Positions 32,413 to 40,935 of a DNA stretch of 40,935 bases are shown here, piece after piece. Numbering within the stretch: position 1 is the stretch's first letter; each line of letters starts with the position of its first letter. The DNA is from a marine actinobacterium MedAcidi-G3 (GTDB lineage Bacteria > Actinomycetota > Acidimicrobiia > Acidimicrobiales > Poriferisodalaceae). The translations under genes were made by a program, and so were the position numbers. The stretch covers positions 1-40,935 of the forward strand of contig JUEP01000017.1 in the NCBI GenBank assembly GCA_000817105.1, read 5' to 3'. The notes beneath the pieces were generated by a model. The model saw only the letters and a program-made list of their open reading frames with translations. It did no database searches and had not been told where the DNA came from.

Positions 32413-33269
32413 TAGCGGTCCTTCAAACCAAATTTTTGTTTCAGTACTTGTTGGAAGCCTCCGGAACCGGAGGTAACCAAACGCGCAATAACCTCGGCTT
32501 GCGACGTGACCATCACATCGCCGTCACTTAACGCTGCGACACTTCGGCCATCGATGGAGAGGTTCGCGTCGCGCTGTCCTATGACTGAGATCCGAATTTC
32601 TGTGTCGGGACGCAAAACCAGCGAGCGATCAAACAACATATGTGGCGCAACTGGGGTCAATTGAAGAGACCAGTGGGTGGGAGCAACTATGGCCCCGCGC
32701 GCCGACAAGTTATAAGCCGTTGATCCCGTTGGAGTCGAAACTATAAGACCATCTCCAGCGTAAATCGCAAATGGGGAGTCATCGATTATGACTTCTAGAC
32801 GGACTGTGTGGCCCTGAGATTTCTTTTCAACCACTGCCTCATTTAGTCCGACCCAGGGACCTTCGCGTCCGCCATCAGACCTTTGGATGTGACTTTGGAT
32901 CATTAAGCGCTCTTCGACCAGGAGTTCCCCTCGTAAAGCTTGATCAACAGCGGCCTGAGCTTCATCCGCCTCGAATTCAGTTAAATAACCTAGGTGACCA
33001 ACGTTGACTCCAAGAACTGGGACACCAAACTGAGCGACTCGTTCAAACGTCCGGAGCATGGTCCCATCTCCACCAATGCTTACTGCTAAATCGGCTCCAT
33101 CAGCCAAGGCTTCTTCAGCACATCCAAGCTTGACTCTTTCAAGGATGGATGCTTCAGCTTTGTCAAGACGAACGCTATGACCGGACTTCTCTAAATGGTT
33201 GATAAGCGCGTCTGCCAAATCATGCGATTGGGTTCGTTCCGGGTGCGACATGATGCATATTACGCTCAT
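32412..33269 (-). CDS. nadK: NAD kinase
   Basis: This 285-residue enzyme phosphorylates NAD to NADP. The GGDGT motif lies at residues 66-70 (SIGGDGTMLRTFE), followed by VLGVNVGHLGYL, GLNEAVVEKK and the glycine-rich STPTGSTAYNLSARGA. The length is normal. Its ATG overlaps the tlyA stop (ATGA) and its stop overlaps recN (TAATG), so it is tightly coupled on both sides. It is the only NADP-forming enzyme in the window and would serve the reductases encoded nearby. Confidence 0.96.
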   Translation of the reverse strand: MSVICIMSHPERTQSHDLADALINHLEKSGHSVRLDKAEASILERVKLGCAEEALADGADLAVSIGGDGTMLRTFERVAQFGVPVLGVNVGHLGYLTEFEADEAQAAVDQALRGELLVEERLMIQSHIQRSDGGREGPWVGLNEAVVEKKSQGHTVRLEVIIDDSPFAIYAGDGLIVSTPTGSTAYNLSARGAIVAPTHWSLQLTPVAPHMLFDRSLVLRPDTEIRISVIGQRDANLSIDGRSVAALSDGDVMVTSQAEVIARLVTSGSGGFQQVLKQKFGLKDR

Positions 33270-34072
33270 GACAAACCTACAGATCGGGCTACTTCAACGG
33301 CCTGCTCTATCGAAGTAGAAGGCACCGAAGGATCAGGACGGTCTCGGCAATGAACAAGAAACTCTGCGTTTCCGCTAGCGCCACGTAGTGGTGAGACCAT
33401 CACATTTATCACCCCAAACTTTGCTTCCGAAACACACGTCGATACTTCCTCAAGAACTCTGTGCCAGATCTCGGGGCTTCTAATTACCCCTTGACCTCGA
33501 GCCGCCTCGACTCGATCTGCTTCAAACTGTGGCTTTACCAGCATAAGTATGTCCCCATCCGGTTCACACAAAGTCGCAAGTCTTGAGAAGACCACCTTGA
33601 GCGATATAAAAGAGAGATCAACCACTACTAAGGGTGCGGGGCCTCCAATTTGTGAGACGTCGACATGTCTCACATTGGTTCGTTCGAAAACCTTGATTTT
33701 TTGGTTTTCGCGCAAACCATGGTCAAGCTGACCGTAACCAACGTCAATGGAAACAACTTCCGTGGCACCTCTCTGAAGTACGCAATCAGTAAAACCCCCT
33801 GTAGACGCTCCGACGTCGATTACTCGTTTTCCGGCGGGATCGATTCGAAATTCAGTCAATGCCGCGTCGAGTTTATCTCCTCCTCTCGACACAAATCTGG
33901 GTTTACTTTCGACAAGTACGATGGGGTCTCCATTAGTAACCAGGTACGCAGACTTGCGGGCTACTGCCCCTTTCACCAGTACGCCTCCTGCGTCAATAAG
34001 TTCGTTTGCCATACTCGCTGTAGATGTAAGGCCGCGCCGCACCATTTCAATATCCAGTCGACGTCGCGGCAT
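33266..34072 (-). CDS. tlyA: TlyA-type rRNA 2'-O-methyltransferase
   Basis: TlyA methylates ribose positions in 16S and/or 23S rRNA; in mycobacteria this confers capreomycin sensitivity. The N-terminal S4 domain begins MPRRRLDIEMVRRGL, and the methyltransferase domain has RFVSRGGDKLDAAL, VIDVGASTGGFTDCVLQ (SAM binding), VSIDVGYGQLDHGLR and LVKPQFEADR. I prefer ATG 34072, where S4 homology starts, over 34135, which adds an unrelated leader containing three extra residues types of no family match; neither has a clear ribosome binding site. It is 99 bp from the HAD gene and overlaps nadK by ATGA. Length about 268 residues. Confidence 0.93.
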   Translation of the reverse strand: MPRRRLDIEMVRRGLTSTASMANELIDAGGVLVKGAVARKSAYLVTNGDPIVLVESKPRFVSRGGDKLDAALTEFRIDPAGKRVIDVGASTGGFTDCVLQRGATEVVSIDVGYGQLDHGLRENQKIKVFERTNVRHVDVSQIGGPAPLVVVDLSFISLKVVFSRLATLCEPDGDILMLVKPQFEADRVEAARGQGVIRSPEIWHRVLEEVSTCVSEAKFGVINVMVSPLRGASGNAEFLVHCRDRPDPSVPSTSIEQAVEVARSVGLS

Positions 34073-34171
34073 TATGGCCGTCTCGGAAGGTTTACAGTCA
34101 GCACCTGCACACAACTCGAAGGTACCAGTAGGCATTCAAGACTTGGGATGACTCCGGTACGTTGCCTGCTG

Positions 34172-34963
34172 CTACCCCAAGGTCGCTTCAACCAAACTCC
34201 AAAGATCATCTGCGATGAAGGCAGGTGTCGGATCACACTTTGTCGATTCCTCGACGGAAGTAACGCCCGAGAGCACGAGTCCAAAATCGAAACCAAGTTC
34301 AGCTGCTAGCAACCCATCTGTTGCTGGGAGATCTCCAACGACTATGTTTCCCGGGCTATTGCGTTCCAGCTTTAACCAGCTTAGGACGAGATCCGCTATC
34401 GGACCATTGGGCTTTCCTGCAATCGTCGCCTCCGTTTTGCCCGCAGATGCTACGGCTGCTGTTAATGATCCGTTGCCGGGCAGTAATCCCTCTGGTGTGG
34501 GGTAAGTAGGGTCACTGTTGGTTGAGATTAGACGCGCTCCGAAATGAAGGGCGCTAGCTGATGCCGCTAGCCGCTCAAAATTGAATTCTCGGTGAAACCC
34601 AACAATCACAGCATCGACTGGTTCGTTGGAAGAAGTTGCATCTTCCGGGGAGACTGGTAACGCTCCGCGATTTGCAACAGCCTCTACAACTCCTTCCCCA
34701 GCGCAAACCAATACGCGTTCACCAGCATCAACTAGTGACGCTGCTGCCATTGCAGAAGTAAGAACCCGGTCCTGCGAATCTATGCCAAACGCTTCGAGCT
34801 TCATTTCAGCCTGTCGCTTGGTGAGCGCAGAGAAGTTGGTCACAAAAAGGATTTTATGACCGGCTTTGTCAAGCCGTTCTATGGCCTCTGCAGCTCCAGC
34901 AATTGGCTGGTCTGCTAACCATACGACCCCGTCGAGATCGAGGATCCAGGCGGTGTGGGTCAG
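34172..34963 (-). CDS. HAD-IIA (NagD-like) phosphatase with an apparent CTG start
   Basis: The enzyme of about 263 residues belongs to the NagD/phosphoglycolate phosphatase group of HAD hydrolases. Motif I is ILDLDGVVW (Asp 9 and 11), the class IIA substrate-loop region starts FVTNFSALTKRQAE, and later motifs are AGKPNGPIADLVL and VVGDLPATDGLLAAELG. The frame from these motifs back to the korB stop contains no ATG, GTG or TTG. GTG 34843 would remove motif I. The likely start is CTG 34963, overlapping the korB stop as CTGA, exactly like the ATGA and GTGA couplings elsewhere. In mycobacteria a HAD gene also precedes tlyA. Substrate unknown; motif III/IV wording is slightly atypical (DLPATDG). 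Confidence 0.85.
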   Translation of the reverse strand: MTHTAWILDLDGVVWLADQPIAGAAEAIERLDKAGHKILFVTNFSALTKRQAEMKLEAFGIDSQDRVLTSAMAAASLVDAGERVLVCAGEGVVEAVANRGALPVSPEDATSSNEPVDAVIVGFHREFNFERLAASASALHFGARLISTNSDPTYPTPEGLLPGNGSLTAAVASAGKTEATIAGKPNGPIADLVLSWLKLERNSPGNIVVGDLPATDGLLAAELGFDFGLVLSGVTSVEESTKCDPTPAFIADDLWSLVEATLG

Positions 34964-35973
34964 ACCTGCCAGGTTCCGCGTGACCTGAGTAAGGACGAAA
35001 GGTCGCCTGCCCCTTTGTCATTCTGGGCCATGGCGAGTTGAGCAGTCGACGAGCTGGCGTATTCGATTCTCTCAACTGCTCGGAAGACTCCTATGGGCGT
35101 AGGTTCGAACGGGCCTTGAGACAAGCGACTCAACATGAAAGCTGTCGATGGGTCAGGTTTCTTCTCATCGTGTATCAAAATTGCGCTTTCGCCAACGTCA
35201 GCCACGGAGACCACCTTGGCGGCTCCATTTTCAACGACCACGCCCAGTTCTCCATCAGCGCCGAATTTAATGGGTTGGCCATGTTCCAAAGTGATCAAAT
35301 TGCTGTCCCGGTTGCCCTTTTTGGTTATTCCTTCCCATGCTCCATCATTAAAAACGTTGCAATTCTGGAAGACTTCAACGATCGAGGCGCCCTTGTGGTC
35401 ATGGGCTCGGCGGAACATTTCCATCATGTGTTGGCGATCCATATCGTGTGTACGCGCCACGAATGAGGCCTCAGCTCCTAATGCCACGGACATCGGATTG
35501 AATGGTGTATCGACGGAACCCATCGGTGAGCTTTTCGTGACTTTGCCGACTTCGCTCGTTGGAGAGAACTGGCCCTTTGTCAGGCCGTAGATCATGTTAT
35601 TAAACAGAAGAATGTTCAAATTCACATTTCTTCGCAGTGCATGGATCAGATGATTGCCGCCGATAGACATCATGTCCCCATCACCGCCTATGACCCAAAC
35701 ATCTAGGTCTGGTCGAGCCATCGCAAGGCCGGTGGCGATAGCCGGGGCTCGACCGTGGATGCCATGCATGCCGTAGGTGTTCATGTAGTAGGGAAAGCGC
35801 GCAGCGCAGCCAATGCCAGAGACAAAGACGGTGTTTTCGCGGTCAACTTCCAGTTCCGGCATAAGCATTCGCATAGCGGTCAAGATGGAATAGTCCCCGC
35901 AACCTGGGCACCAACGAACTTCTTGGTCTGTTGCCCAATCGCCTGGCTCTGTACGCGTAGAGGTGTCAGTCAT
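34960..35973 (-). CDS. korB: 2-oxoacid:ferredoxin oxidoreductase, beta subunit (KorB type)
   Basis: This 337-residue subunit binds thiamine diphosphate and a [4Fe-4S] cluster and, with KorA, oxidatively decarboxylates 2-oxoglutarate (or a related 2-oxoacid), reducing ferredoxin. C22 and C25 (WCPGCGDYSIL) and C56 (SGIGCAARFPYY) are candidate cluster ligands. The TPP motif is GGDGDMMSIGGNHLIHALRR (from about residue 97) ending with NN near 125. MIYGLTKGQFSPTS is typical of the KorB family. It follows korA by 19 bp. Its TGA overlaps the CTG of the HAD gene. Substrate choice between 2-oxoglutarate and pyruvate is inferred from similarity to actinobacterial KorAB. Confidence 0.92.
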   Translation of the reverse strand: MTDTSTRTEPGDWATDQEVRWCPGCGDYSILTAMRMLMPELEVDRENTVFVSGIGCAARFPYYMNTYGMHGIHGRAPAIATGLAMARPDLDVWVIGGDGDMMSIGGNHLIHALRRNVNLNILLFNNMIYGLTKGQFSPTSEVGKVTKSSPMGSVDTPFNPMSVALGAEASFVARTHDMDRQHMMEMFRRAHDHKGASIVEVFQNCNVFNDGAWEGITKKGNRDSNLITLEHGQPIKFGADGELGVVVENGAAKVVSVADVGESAILIHDEKKPDPSTAFMLSRLSQGPFEPTPIGVFRAVERIEYASSSTAQLAMAQNDKGAGDLSSLLRSRGTWQV

Positions 35974-35992
35974 ATTTCTTACCTGCAGTCCT

Positions 35993-37864
35993 TTAGGAGT
36001 TATCCATCGCTTGGAGCGCCGCCGACTCTATTTCAGCAGTCGTGAACGGGACGCCGTTCATTTTATTCACTGGCTTAACATCCAGCAGATATTTTGCTCT
36101 AACCAAATTGACCAATTGCCCTGCATTCATTTCGGGGCAAATTACCGTTTCGAATTTAGAAAGAACTTCTCCTAGATTCTTCGGAAATGGGTTCAAATGA
36201 GTGAGATGTACGTGGGCCACTTTTTTGCCCGCTGCTTGGAGGCGGTCTACTGAAGCGTCTATGGCTCCCCAAGTCGACCCCCACCCCAACATGCAGAAGT
36301 CCGCATCTGGATCTCCAGCCACCTCAACATCGGGCACATCTATACCCTCTACTTTGGCTGCCCTGAGGTTGACCATCTTTTGGTGATTAGCCGGGTCGTA
36401 GCTGATGTTGCCTGACTCATCCTCTTTTTCTATACCGCCTATTCGGTGCATGAGGTCAGGAGTTCCCGGTATCGCCCAGGGACGTGCCAATGTTTCGCTG
36501 TCCCGTAAATATGGCAGGAATATGCCATCGCCATCTTCGTTGGTGCCGTTGAAACCGGTATGAAAGTCAACACCTATATCGGGCAACGAATCAATATCGG
36601 GCAACAACCACGGCTCGGAGCTTGTGGCTAGGTATCCATCGCTAAGAAGCATCACCGGGGTCCGGTAACGCAAAGCTATCCGACATGCTTCGATAGCAGC
36701 GTTAAAGCAATCAGCAGGGCTTCGGGGAGCCACGATGGGCATCGGTGACTCAGAGTGACGCCCATACATCGCCATCAAAAGATCCGCTTGCTCCGGTTTT
36801 GTTGGCAGTCCGGTTGACGGCCCACCCCTCTGAATATCAATTACGACAAGCGGAAGCTCGAGGCTTACTGCCAGCCCGAGTGTCTCTCCTTTTAAGGCAA
36901 CACCAGGTCCAGAAGTAGTTGTAAAAGCGAGCGCCCCACCAAAAGCCGCACCGACCGCCGATGCAGCCGCTGCTATTTCGTCTTCGGCTTGGAAAGTTCG
37001 GACACCGAAATGTTTCAGTTCAGATAAATCGTGGAGTATGTCCGAAGCTGGTGTGATCGGGTAGGACCCGAGGAACACCGGTAGTCGAGCTAACTGGCCC
37101 GAGGCTGCACAACCCCACGCTAAAGCGGTGTTTCCATTGACGTTCGTGTATTCGCCTTGTGGCAACTCGGCTGGTTTGATCTCGTAATGGGATTCAAAGA
37201 GCTCAGCTGTTTCCCCAAAATTGTAGCCAGCTTGAAATGCTGCCTCGTTGGCTTTTATAACCAACTCTTTCCCACGGAATTTGGTGCTAATAAACTCCAT
37301 TGTCGGCTCGGTCGGACGGGTATACATCCAAGAAATTAGACCTAAGGCAAAAAAGTTCTTCGAACGCTCGGCGTCGCGGGGTTTCACTCCATGCACTGCC
37401 ACAGCGTCTTTAGTTATCTGACTCATCGGCACCGGATAGCTTCGGTATCCGTCGAGCGTACCGTCCTCTAAAGGGTCACTTTCGTAACCAGCTTTTTCGA
37501 GATTACGTTCGTTAAAAGCGTCGGTATTAACAATTACCGCTCCACCTTGAACCAGGTTGTGTAATTGCGCTTTAAGCGCCGCTGGATTCATCGCGACAAG
37601 AACGGTTGGGGCATCACCTGGCGTCGTAATAGCAAAATCAGAAATCCGCACTTGGAAGGCGGAGACACCAGCAAGTGTTCCTTGCGGGGCTCGAATCTCA
37701 GCAGGGAACTCTGGCAACGTCGCTAAGTCATTACCGAGGGCAGCAGAAATACTGGTGAACTGGTCACCAGTCAATTGCATGCCGTCGCCAGAGTCACCGG
37801 CGAACCGAATAATTACTTCATCAAGCTCTTGAAGCGGTAACTCTCGAGGTGCTGTATCGGTCAC
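35993..37864 (-). CDS. korA: 2-oxoacid:ferredoxin oxidoreductase, fused gamma-alpha subunit (KorA type)
   Basis: The 623-residue protein joins the gamma domain (about 1-200, with IIRFAGDSGDGMQLTGDQF and PEFPAEIRAPQGT) to the alpha pyrimidine-binding domain (GSYPITPASDILHDLSEL, TFQAEDEIAAAASAVGAAFG, TTTSGPGVALKGE). This gamma-alpha arrangement is normal for actinobacterial KorA. The start is GTG 37864 with GGGGAGGG three bases upstream, one of the strongest ribosome binding sites in the window. A 95-bp gap separates it from the aldolase gene, with TATAAA on the minus strand as a possible promoter. Together with KorB it would replace or supplement the 2-oxoglutarate dehydrogenase step. Confidence 0.93.
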   Translation of the reverse strand: MTDTAPRELPLQELDEVIIRFAGDSGDGMQLTGDQFTSISAALGNDLATLPEFPAEIRAPQGTLAGVSAFQVRISDFAITTPGDAPTVLVAMNPAALKAQLHNLVQGGAVIVNTDAFNERNLEKAGYESDPLEDGTLDGYRSYPVPMSQITKDAVAVHGVKPRDAERSKNFFALGLISWMYTRPTEPTMEFISTKFRGKELVIKANEAAFQAGYNFGETAELFESHYEIKPAELPQGEYTNVNGNTALAWGCAASGQLARLPVFLGSYPITPASDILHDLSELKHFGVRTFQAEDEIAAAASAVGAAFGGALAFTTTSGPGVALKGETLGLAVSLELPLVVIDIQRGGPSTGLPTKPEQADLLMAMYGRHSESPMPIVAPRSPADCFNAAIEACRIALRYRTPVMLLSDGYLATSSEPWLLPDIDSLPDIGVDFHTGFNGTNEDGDGIFLPYLRDSETLARPWAIPGTPDLMHRIGGIEKEDESGNISYDPANHQKMVNLRAAKVEGIDVPDVEVAGDPDADFCMLGWGSTWGAIDASVDRLQAAGKKVAHVHLTHLNPFPKNLGEVLSKFETVICPEMNAGQLVNLVRAKYLLDVKPVNKMNGVPFTTAEIESAALQAMDNS

Positions 37865-37959
37865 GGACCCTCCCCGGGGATGGTGGTCGTCCGACTTCGA
37901 ACTTTATACCCACGACGCTCTAAATACTCGCCAAAAACCATGTAGTTCATATCCTCAGC

Positions 37960-39018
37960 TCAGGCGACTGTGATTGATGCGTTGAGGTAGACATCTTGAA
38001 TCGCATTTAATAGATCGACGCCTTCTCGCATTGGTCGCTGAAAGGCCTTGCGTCCAGATATGAGACCTAAACCGCCTGCTCGTTTATTCACTACGGCGGT
38101 CATGACCGCTTCAGCCATATCGGTTGCTCCGGAACTAGCGCCACCACTATTAATCAACCCGATTCTCCCCATGTAACAGTTGGCCACTTGCCACCGGCAT
38201 AGGTCAATCGGATGGTCCGAAGTTAATTTGTCATAAACATCTGGATGAGTCTTTCCGAATCCTTTTATGAGGTTGAAAGCCCCATTAGTTTCTGGCAACT
38301 TCTGCTTAATGATGTCAGCTTCTATAGTCACACCAATATGGTTCGCTTGGGCAGTTGCATCAGCCGCTACATGGTTATCTTGATCTTCAGTATCAATCTC
38401 GCTGTTCCGAAGGTAACACCAGAGAACGGTGAACATGCCTAGCTGATGGGCTCTCTCAAAAGCCTCAGCGGTTTCTTGAATTTGGCGACCACTTTCTTCA
38501 CTCCCGAAGTAAATAGTGGCTCCAACTCCAGCAGCACCTAGTTCATATGCCTGGTCTACGGAACCAAACATTATTTGATCGTAGGTAGCCGGGTAAGTGA
38601 GTAGCTCATTGTGGTTTAGTTTGACGATGAACGGGATTCGATGAGCATATTTTCGACTAACTGCACCCAGAACGCCAAAGGTCGTAGCAACTGCATTACA
38701 CCCACCTTCGATCGCAAGTTCAACAATATTGGCTGGGTCAAAATAAATGGGATTAGGGGCGAAAGACGCAGCGCCCGAATGTTCTATGCCTTGGTCAACT
38801 GGCAGAATCGACACATATCCAGAACTAGCAAGCCTGCCGTTATTGAACAGAGATTGCATATTTCTCATTACCTGCGGCGACCGATCAGTCACAGACAGAA
38901 CGTCAGTAACGAAATCTGGGCCCGGAAGGCTAAGTAGATCTCGAGAAATTGTCTCGCATTTGTGTTCTAGAAGATAAGTCGCCTTATCTCCGAGTAAACC
39001 TTCGATGTCGAGGCTCAC
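37960..39018 (-). CDS. Class I fructose-bisphosphate aldolase (DhnA/archaeal-type family)
   Basis: This aldolase of about 352 residues cleaves or forms fructose 1,6-bisphosphate through a Schiff base. Recognisable parts are [53 protein letters not shown] and [15 protein letters not shown], whose lysine is the probable Schiff-base residue. The start GTG 39018 is decided by a perfect AAGGAG seven bases upstream; an ATG at 39042 lies before this ribosome binding site and lacks one. The family is widespread in bacteria and archaea. It precedes korA by 95 bp and may lead the long operon. Some members of this fold are not true aldolases, so activity is inferred. Confidence 0.88.
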   Translation of the reverse strand: MSLDIEGLLGDKATYLLEHKCETISRDLLSLPGPDFVTDVLSVTDRSPQVMRNMQSLFNNGRLASSGYVSILPVDQGIEHSGAASFAPNPIYFDPANIVELAIEGGCNAVATTFGVLGAVSRKYAHRIPFIVKLNHNELLTYPATYDQIMFGSVDQAYELGAAGVGATIYFGSEESGRQIQETAEAFERAHQLGMFTVLWCYLRNSEIDTEDQDNHVAADATAQANHIGVTIEADIIKQKLPETNGAFNLIKGFGKTHPDVYDKLTSDHPIDLCRWQVANCYMGRIGLINSGGASSGATDMAEAVMTAVVNKRAGGLGLISGRKAFQRPMREGVDLLNAIQDVYLNASITVA

Positions 39019-39146
39019 GGCACGACTCCTTAGGTGGGTCATCAGTAGGTCGAATCGGGGTATTCGGGCCGCTTCAGATCGTAGTCGCGCCGCGCCACGA
39101 AAAGGTTGAGCCCAGCAGTAGATTCTCAACTTCTACCGAGCGACGT

Positions 39147-40160
39147 CTAGGACAACGATTCCAGACGCCCGGAAACATCGGCATACCCAGGTTCAACTTG
39201 GTCGATTCTCTCGAAGCCCCGTCGGGCTCGCTGATGGTCTCCGGCACGTTCGTATAGGTCTGCCAGCGCGTACCAAAGTCTTATGTGGTGATCTCGAGGC
39301 TTTTTAGGCTTGAGCGGACCCTGTTCGAGAAGTCGTATCCCGCCAGCAACATCTCCAATATCTGCCATCGCTCCAGCCATCACGATCCGACCCTCGGTCA
39401 TGATCGCCGCTTCAGGTCCAGATGCCCTCAGCTCATCCCACAAGTGTCGAACCAGTTTGACCTCGCCGAGGGCACGGTAACAATCTGCCATAACGGGGTA
39501 CTGATTTATGTCGCCAGTGACATCAGAAAAATGTTGGAGGCGTTCTAACGCATCGTTCCATCTTCCAAGTCGGTACAGAGTTAGACCATAGAGCTCATGC
39601 AGCTCGGGGATTTGGGGGTACTTTTTGATCATCGGCCGCAAAAGGTCATCAACCTCTCCAAAGCGGTCAGACAAAAAGTGCTCACCTGCCTCCGTAACTC
39701 GCCGTAACATTCGGTCGCGCTCGACTTTCGGAAGATTTTGAGTGTGCGCTGGGTCTATTTCTAGAACGGCTCCAGACGGCTTATTTCGCTGCGATCGTTT
39801 ACTTCGGGGCTTCTTGTCTCGTCGCTCCCACTTATCCTCATCTCGGGCAGGCGGGGGGCCAAGATCGTCAGCTTCTGGCCGAGGACCACCGGGGTCGATA
39901 CTGGCATTATGGGCTCCCCGACGAGCAACACCTCCCCACTTAGAACCGCGCGCTTGGTCCCCAAAATAGCGTTCGGGCTTTTCCACCCCTGGTCCGCGAG
40001 TTGGCTGTTCCGGACTGCGGTTAGGTGCCCCGCGCCCTGGACCTTTCTTGCGGTCACCGGGTGAGCTCGATGGGCCGCTTCTGGAGCGATCCCTATTGCC
40101 ATTCGAGCGGTCGGCGTCTCTTCTTCCAGCGCCATTACCGCGCCCATTTCGATTATTCAC
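39147..40160 (-). CDS. TPR-repeat protein with a long basic, disordered N-terminus
   Basis: The 337-residue product has two parts. Residues about 1-145 are low complexity and rich in Arg, Gly, Asn, Ser and Pro (NNRNGRGNGAGRRDADRSNG), suggesting disorder and possible RNA binding. Residues about 150-335 are helical repeats of TPR type (ELHELYGLTLYRLGRWNDAL, WYALADLYERAGDHQRARRG). The start is GTG 40160 with GGAG four bases upstream; TAGCAT just before it could be a -10. A TPR gene heads the same gene order in mycobacteria (Rv1691). It sits just downstream of the rRNA operon. The partner is unknown. Confidence 0.8.
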   Translation of the reverse strand: MNNRNGRGNGAGRRDADRSNGNRDRSRSGPSSSPGDRKKGPGRGAPNRSPEQPTRGPGVEKPERYFGDQARGSKWGGVARRGAHNASIDPGGPRPEADDLGPPPARDEDKWERRDKKPRSKRSQRNKPSGAVLEIDPAHTQNLPKVERDRMLRRVTEAGEHFLSDRFGEVDDLLRPMIKKYPQIPELHELYGLTLYRLGRWNDALERLQHFSDVTGDINQYPVMADCYRALGEVKLVRHLWDELRASGPEAAIMTEGRIVMAGAMADIGDVAGGIRLLEQGPLKPKKPRDHHIRLWYALADLYERAGDHQRARRGFERIDQVEPGYADVSGRLESLS

Positions 40161-40225
40161 AGATCTCCATGCTACGGGTCTAAGATCATCGAAAGGGCCA
40201 TATTGGCGCGATCAGATAGATCATA

Positions 40226-40287
40226 AAATCGAAAGACCCCGCCGAACCGACTACACCAACAAGATGATGTATCGGACCGGCGAGGCC
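40226..40287 (-). terminator. Terminator of the rRNA operon
   Basis: On the minus strand, 13 bases after 5S rRNA, GGCCTCGCCG (40278-40287) pairs with CGGCGGGGTC (40235-40244) using two G-U pairs, and CCGA/TCGG extends the stem inside. It is followed by TTTCGATTTTA, a usable U-tract. Placed as expected between 5S and the TPR gene. Confidence 0.6.
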
Positions 40288-40300
40288 CTTCATAAGAAAA

Positions 40301-40418
40301 TTCTGGCGGCGACCTACTCTCCCAGGGGGTCTTCCCCCAAGTACCATCGGCGCTGACAGGCTTAACTTCCGTGTTCGGAAAGGGAACGGGTGTTTCCCTG
40401 TCGCCATAACCACCAGAA
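40301..40418 (-). rRNA. rrf: 5S ribosomal RNA
   Basis: The 118-base minus-strand RNA begins TTCTGGTGGTTATGGCGACA and ends with CGCCGCCAGAA, so the termini pair as helix I. The conserved internal CCGAACACGGAAGTTAAGCC and GATGGTACTTGG segments are exact 5S hallmarks. It lies about 150 bases downstream of 23S rRNA. Confidence 0.95.
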
Positions 40419-40570
40419 ATATGTTGCGCTTAGTTTCAACAACCAAGCACGTTCTTGAGTCAACTCCATTGGAGCCGACAGGTGCGAGGGACGTCTGCCC
40501 CTGAGCACTCCACAGCGATGCACGATCCCTCTGAAAAGAAGGTGTTTGTTTCCTCGAAACTGAGTATCGA

Positions 40571-40935
<365 letters not shown>

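Noticed and set aside
33665-34309. Plus-strand open frame of 214 codons antisense to tlyA and the HAD gene
   Set aside because: It spans two clearly coding minus-strand genes, shows no family motifs, and has arbitrary composition.
39019-39129. Longer aldolase start (39129 or ATG 39042)
   Set aside because: A perfect AAGGAG lies seven bases before GTG 39018, downstream of those alternatives.

Overview
This window is a chromosomal segment from an actinobacterium. The strongest clue is gene order. From the TPR protein at 39147-40160 down to der at 12593-13921, the minus strand carries TPR, HAD, tlyA, nadK, recN, steA, mctB/steB, pyrG, NUDIX, xerD, scpA, scpB, rluB, cmk and der. That is the order I know from Mycobacterium tuberculosis Rv1691-Rv1713. 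Roughly balanced base composition by eye, the AroA-Cmk fusion and the paired KorA/KorB point to a deep, lower-GC lineage, perhaps a marine Acidimicrobiia. The class assignment is inference only. I see no phage, insertion sequence, CRISPR array or transferred island.

Layout. 1-480 is the N-terminal part of leuS (minus, running off the left edge). 582-6270 is a methylmalonyl-CoA module: mutA, mutB and meaB on plus, with a small membrane protein gene on minus between mutB and meaB. 6293-9861 is class I ribonucleotide reductase (nrdA-nrdB, minus). 10223-12112 holds an FAD reductase and a LOG-family phosphoribohydrolase (plus). 12200-12274 is tRNA-Pro(GGG). 12327-14265 holds a small zinc-ribbon membrane protein, der and a severely truncated DUF512 protein (minus), divergent from ispH. 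15377-21455 is a tightly coupled minus-strand run: scpA, scpB, rluB, tyrA, aroA-cmk, plsC. trpS (plus) follows. 22594-39018 is a very long, nearly gap-free minus-strand run: class I aldolase, korA, korB, HAD, tlyA, nadK, recN, steA, mctB/steB, two glycosyltransferase-type genes, pyrG, NUDIX, xerD, an HD protein and a membrane protein. The right end is a TPR gene, the 5S rRNA and the 3' end of the 23S rRNA (minus).

How the genes work together. Most are housekeeping: odd-chain/propionate carbon entry, dNTP and CTP supply, aromatic amino acids, isoprenoids, phospholipid acylation, chromosome segregation (ScpAB, XerD), DNA repair (RecN), ribosome maturation (Der, RluB, TlyA) and cell-envelope separation (SteA/SteB). 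Translational coupling is pervasive: many neighbours share ATGA, GTGA, TGATG or TAATG stop/start overlaps.

I did not find a clear new multi-gene system. The observations most worth following are: a DUF512 radical-enzyme gene reduced to about 115 residues but still coupled to der; a HAD hydrolase whose only plausible start is CTG in a CTGA overlap; a recurring TANC(C/G)T box 6-7 nt before start codons, implying leaderless transcripts; a glycosyltransferase pair with unusual motifs fixed between mctB/steB and pyrG; and several strong dyads, especially the 10-bp one before pyrG.
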